Source: Deltaproteobacteria bacterium (GTDB lineage: Bacteria > Desulfobacterota > DSM-4660 > Desulfatiglandales > B25-G16). Taken from it: 7,972 nt of DNA. The notes under the pieces were generated by a model, which saw only the letters and a list, made by a program, of their open reading frames with translations, was not told the DNA's origin and ran no database searches. Numbering within the stretch: the stretch's first letter is position 1; the number at the start of each line of letters is the position of its first letter. The stretch lies in assembly GCA_003646935.1 (NCBI GenBank), contig QMLW01000071.1, positions 1-7,972 of the forward strand. The letters run 5' to 3'. Below are positions 6,464 through 7,972 of the stretch, in pieces. The position numbers and the translations under genes were made by a program.

Positions 6464-7297
6464 ATGGCGTATGAGAAGGAGGATCTCGACACCTGCCTTC
6501 TTCACTTCGCCCAGGGCTACAAGACGCGTTTTTTGACCAACAAGACGCCCCTCGATCAAATCGAGAGGCTCAAAGACCCTAGGCGGGTTGGAGGGCCTTG
6601 ACGCTCTCAGGGAATACCTGCTCTATCGCAGGATACAAACAAGGAGCTATCCATCGCTTGATAAGGCCAGAAGGTCCTCTCTCGAGTACATGAAGATGCC
6701 CAAGGAATTCAGGACCGAACTGATGGAGTATATCGATGATCTCCTAGCACCTATTCACATGGAATCCGGCCTCATAGACAGGAGCAGGGTAGATCTGATT
6801 TATCAGAACCTCAGCGGTGGCTTATTCGGGAGGATAAACCAACAGAACCTCAATCAGATATTCTACAGGACTGAGACATTCAATAAGGGCGATATCGTCT
6901 TCGAACAGAATAGCCTGGGCACCGAGATGTATTACATCAAAGAGGGAGAAGTGGCGGCTATGGTCGATGGCATCATGCTGGCCTCACTCGGCGCCGGGGA
7001 AATCTTCGGCGATATGAGCTTGTTTTACAATATCTAAGGGAGATCGTGCTGGGGGATTTGGGGAAAGACCACATTTTCGGGGAGATGGCCCTCATCGATG
7101 ATAAACCCAGATCGGCGAGCGTTGTTCCCATTACCGACTGCGAGCTTGCCTTTATGTCAAAGGAACGATTTGACCGTCTCATGCAAACGAAATCAGATCT
7201 GGCATATGCGTTTATGTCATCCGTATGCCTGTCCATATTTCGGCACATCGTGAGGCTTAACGGGTGGTATCTTATGGTGAAGAAGGAGTTTCAGTAG
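6464..7297 (+). pseudogene. Disrupted gene with tandem cyclic-nucleotide-binding domains
   Basis: Three consecutive frames read as one broken protein. Segment A (6464-6601, possibly from a GTG at 6440) gives an unrecognised N-terminus starting MAYEKEDLDTCLLHFAQGYK and stops at TGA. Segment B (from about 6588, +1 frame, to 7037) continues with GLDALREYLLYRR, then a CNB beta-roll (FNKGDIVFEQNSLGTEMYYI, then AGEIFGDMSLFYN), and stops just where PRSA of the phosphate-binding cassette should follow. Segment C (from 7037 in a third frame to 7297) opens with REIVLGDLGKDHIFGEMALI and has the complete cassette DDKPRSASV plus the C-helix region. The end of a first CNB domain and the start of a second therefore seem to be missing. 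CNB domains sense cAMP/cGMP-type ligands, but the effector is not identifiable here. No DNA-binding HTH follows, so it is not a plain CRP/FNR regulator. Assembly errors could explain one break, less easily both. Confidence 0.7.
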
Positions 7298-7301
7298 CGT
7301 G
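7290..7301 (+). promoter_or_regulatory. ops-like element before the NusG-paralogue gene
   Basis: TTCAGTAGCGTG matches the E. coli operon polarity suppressor element GGCGGTAGCGTG at 9 of 12 positions, including the full 3' core GTAGCGTG (7294-7301), and is followed by TTTT. In enterobacteria RfaH is recruited at ops in the non-template strand of a paused polymerase. Here the match lies 51 nt upstream of an RfaH/UpxY-type gene and overlaps the stop codon of the CNB remnant. An 8-base match can arise by chance. Confidence 0.35.
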
Positions 7302-7351
7302 TTTTCCGAACCGAGTTCCATGAAAATTCGCACGGCCAACCGCTCAAGGAG

Positions 7352-7885
7352 ATGAGCAGCACAAATCACGATACCGGGGGAAATCACCGACAGTGGTATG
7401 CCGTCCATGCCCGGAGCCGGCATGAGGATGTGGTCTTCCATGGGCTTACAAAAAAGATGATCGAGACCTTTTTGCCCAGGATGCAGGTCATGAGCCGGCG
7501 AAAAGATCGGAGGAAGAGGATATTGGTGCCGCTTCTGCCTGGCTACCTATTCGTGCACACGGACATGAATCCCTACCAATATTGGGACATAATCAAGACT
7601 TACGGCGTGGTGAGGGTAATCGGCATTAAGGGAAAGCCGGTTCCGGTCAAGGACGAGGAGATAGAGTCCCTCCGGATATTAGACGGAACCGATAGAACGG
7701 TCAGCAACCAGGCATATATCAAGCAGGGTGATAAGATAATGATTATGGAAGGAGCCCTCAAGGGCCTGACCGGATACTATATGAAACACAAGGGCAAGTC
7801 GGATAAGGTGGTCGTCTCGATAGAGTTGCTCCAGAGATCCCTTGCCGTGGAGATAGAGGATTGGAGGGTGGAGAAGGTTGTGTAA
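7352..7885 (+). CDS. NusG-paralogue transcription antiterminator (RfaH/UpxY type)
   Basis: This 177-aa protein has the two-domain NusG architecture. The NGN domain (about 14-105) begins RQWYAVHARSRHEDVVFHGL and includes the polymerase-contacting LVPLLPGYLFVHTDM region (58-72) and YGVVRVIG (84-91). A KOW domain follows (about 123-175, IKQGDKIMIMEGALKGLTGY). The divergent NGN loop (LPRMQVMSRRKDRRKRI) fits the operon-specific paralogues rather than housekeeping NusG, which normally sits beside secE and the rplK cluster. Such proteins suppress termination and pausing in long operons, typically for capsule, O-antigen or exopolysaccharide, and are often the first gene. A polysaccharide cluster may therefore lie just beyond the window. 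The ATG at 7352 is the only start ahead of the NGN domain. Oddly, AAGGAG abuts it with no spacer, so initiation may be weak. Confidence 0.88.
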   Translation: MSSTNHDTGGNHRQWYAVHARSRHEDVVFHGLTKKMIETFLPRMQVMSRRKDRRKRILVPLLPGYLFVHTDMNPYQYWDIIKTYGVVRVIGIKGKPVPVKDEEIESLRILDGTDRTVSNQAYIKQGDKIMIMEGALKGLTGYYMKHKGKSDKVVVSIELLQRSLAVEIEDWRVEKVV

Positions 7886-7931
7886 GGTTTAAAGGTTCAA
7901 CGTTCAGGGTTCAGAGGTTCAAAGGTTAAAA
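7886..7931. repeat. Degenerate ~8-bp tandem repeat (GGTTCAAA type)
   Basis: Directly after the stop of the antiterminator gene, six units follow each other: GGTTTAAA, GGTTCAAC, GTTCAGG, GTTCAGA, GGTTCAAA and GGTTAAAA. The unit is 7-8 bp with a GTTYA core. It is non-coding in position and resembles the short intergenic GTTCAA tandem arrays met in many environmental bacterial genomes. It carries no recognisable terminator. Confidence 0.75.
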
Positions 7932-7959
7932 GACAGAACCAGTCCATATTGGAAAACAC

Positions 7960-7972
7960 ATGAAAATAGAAC
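7960..7972 (+). CDS. Possible start of a further gene, cut by the window edge
   Basis: An ATG at 7960 opens a frame reading Met-Lys-Ile-Glu up to the window end, with a weak GGAAA ribosome-binding match upstream. It lies 74 nt after the antiterminator gene on the same strand, which is where a first polysaccharide-cluster gene would be expected. Four codons are too few to identify it. Confidence 0.3.

Noticed and set aside
6386..6567. A 10-bp direct repeat AAATCGAGAG at 6386-6395 and 6558-6567, possibly an attachment site or deletion scar
   Set aside because: Short, no integrase or boundary signs nearby, and one copy lies inside the readable CNB frame; chance is sufficient.
7886..7931. CRISPR array
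   Set aside because: The units are 7-8 bp with no spacers; this is a simple degenerate tandem repeat.

Overview
The window looks like a piece of a Gram-negative chromosome of moderate G+C, most likely from a deltaproteobacterium in the broad sense (Desulfobacterota or a relative). This is an inference from the genes present: an outer-membrane secretin operon, a deltaproteobacterial-looking signal peptidase I, and an RfaH/UpxY-type NusG paralogue. No rRNA, tRNA, CRISPR array, insertion sequence or phage gene was seen.

Left two thirds (minus strand, about 5540 down to 73): a compact type IV pilus alignment/secretin operon. Its order is small XRE-type HTH regulator - pilM - pilN - pilO - pilP - pilQ. 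Genes overlap or lie 5-55 nt apart, and a good sigma70-like promoter sits just upstream of the HTH gene. PilM (cytoplasmic, actin-like), PilN and PilO (inner-membrane coiled-coil proteins), PilP (periplasmic linker) and PilQ (outer-membrane secretin) form the trans-envelope channel through which the pilus passes. Pilins, the PilB/PilT motors and PilC are not in the window. The likely PilQ start is an ATG at 2340, not the upstream TTG at 2358, because the Shine-Dalgarno sequence lies inside the longer frame. A tandem 14-bp palindrome abuts that Shine-Dalgarno.

Middle (5459-6386): an AT-rich divergent intergenic region with a perfect 10-bp inverted repeat, then lepB (signal peptidase I) on the plus strand. 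The longest lepB frame carries an extra ~54 residues before the usual N-terminus, so its start is uncertain.

Right part (6387-7972, plus strand): a broken gene with cyclic-nucleotide-binding (CNB) sequence follows. It has one +1 frame change at a site resembling the prfB recoding signal, and apparently a later internal deletion that removed the end of one CNB domain and the start of another. After it comes an intact NusG-paralogue antiterminator of the RfaH/UpxY type, which usually heads a polysaccharide operon. An 8-base exact match to the core of the E. coli ops element lies 51 nt upstream of it. The window ends with a degenerate ~8-bp tandem repeat (GGTTCAAA type) and possibly the first codons of another gene.

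Nothing here is clearly a new system. The observations most worth a second look are the ops-like element before the antiterminator, the possible recoding site in the CNB gene, the lepB extension, and the palindromes that may act as operator or translational control sites for the pilus operon.
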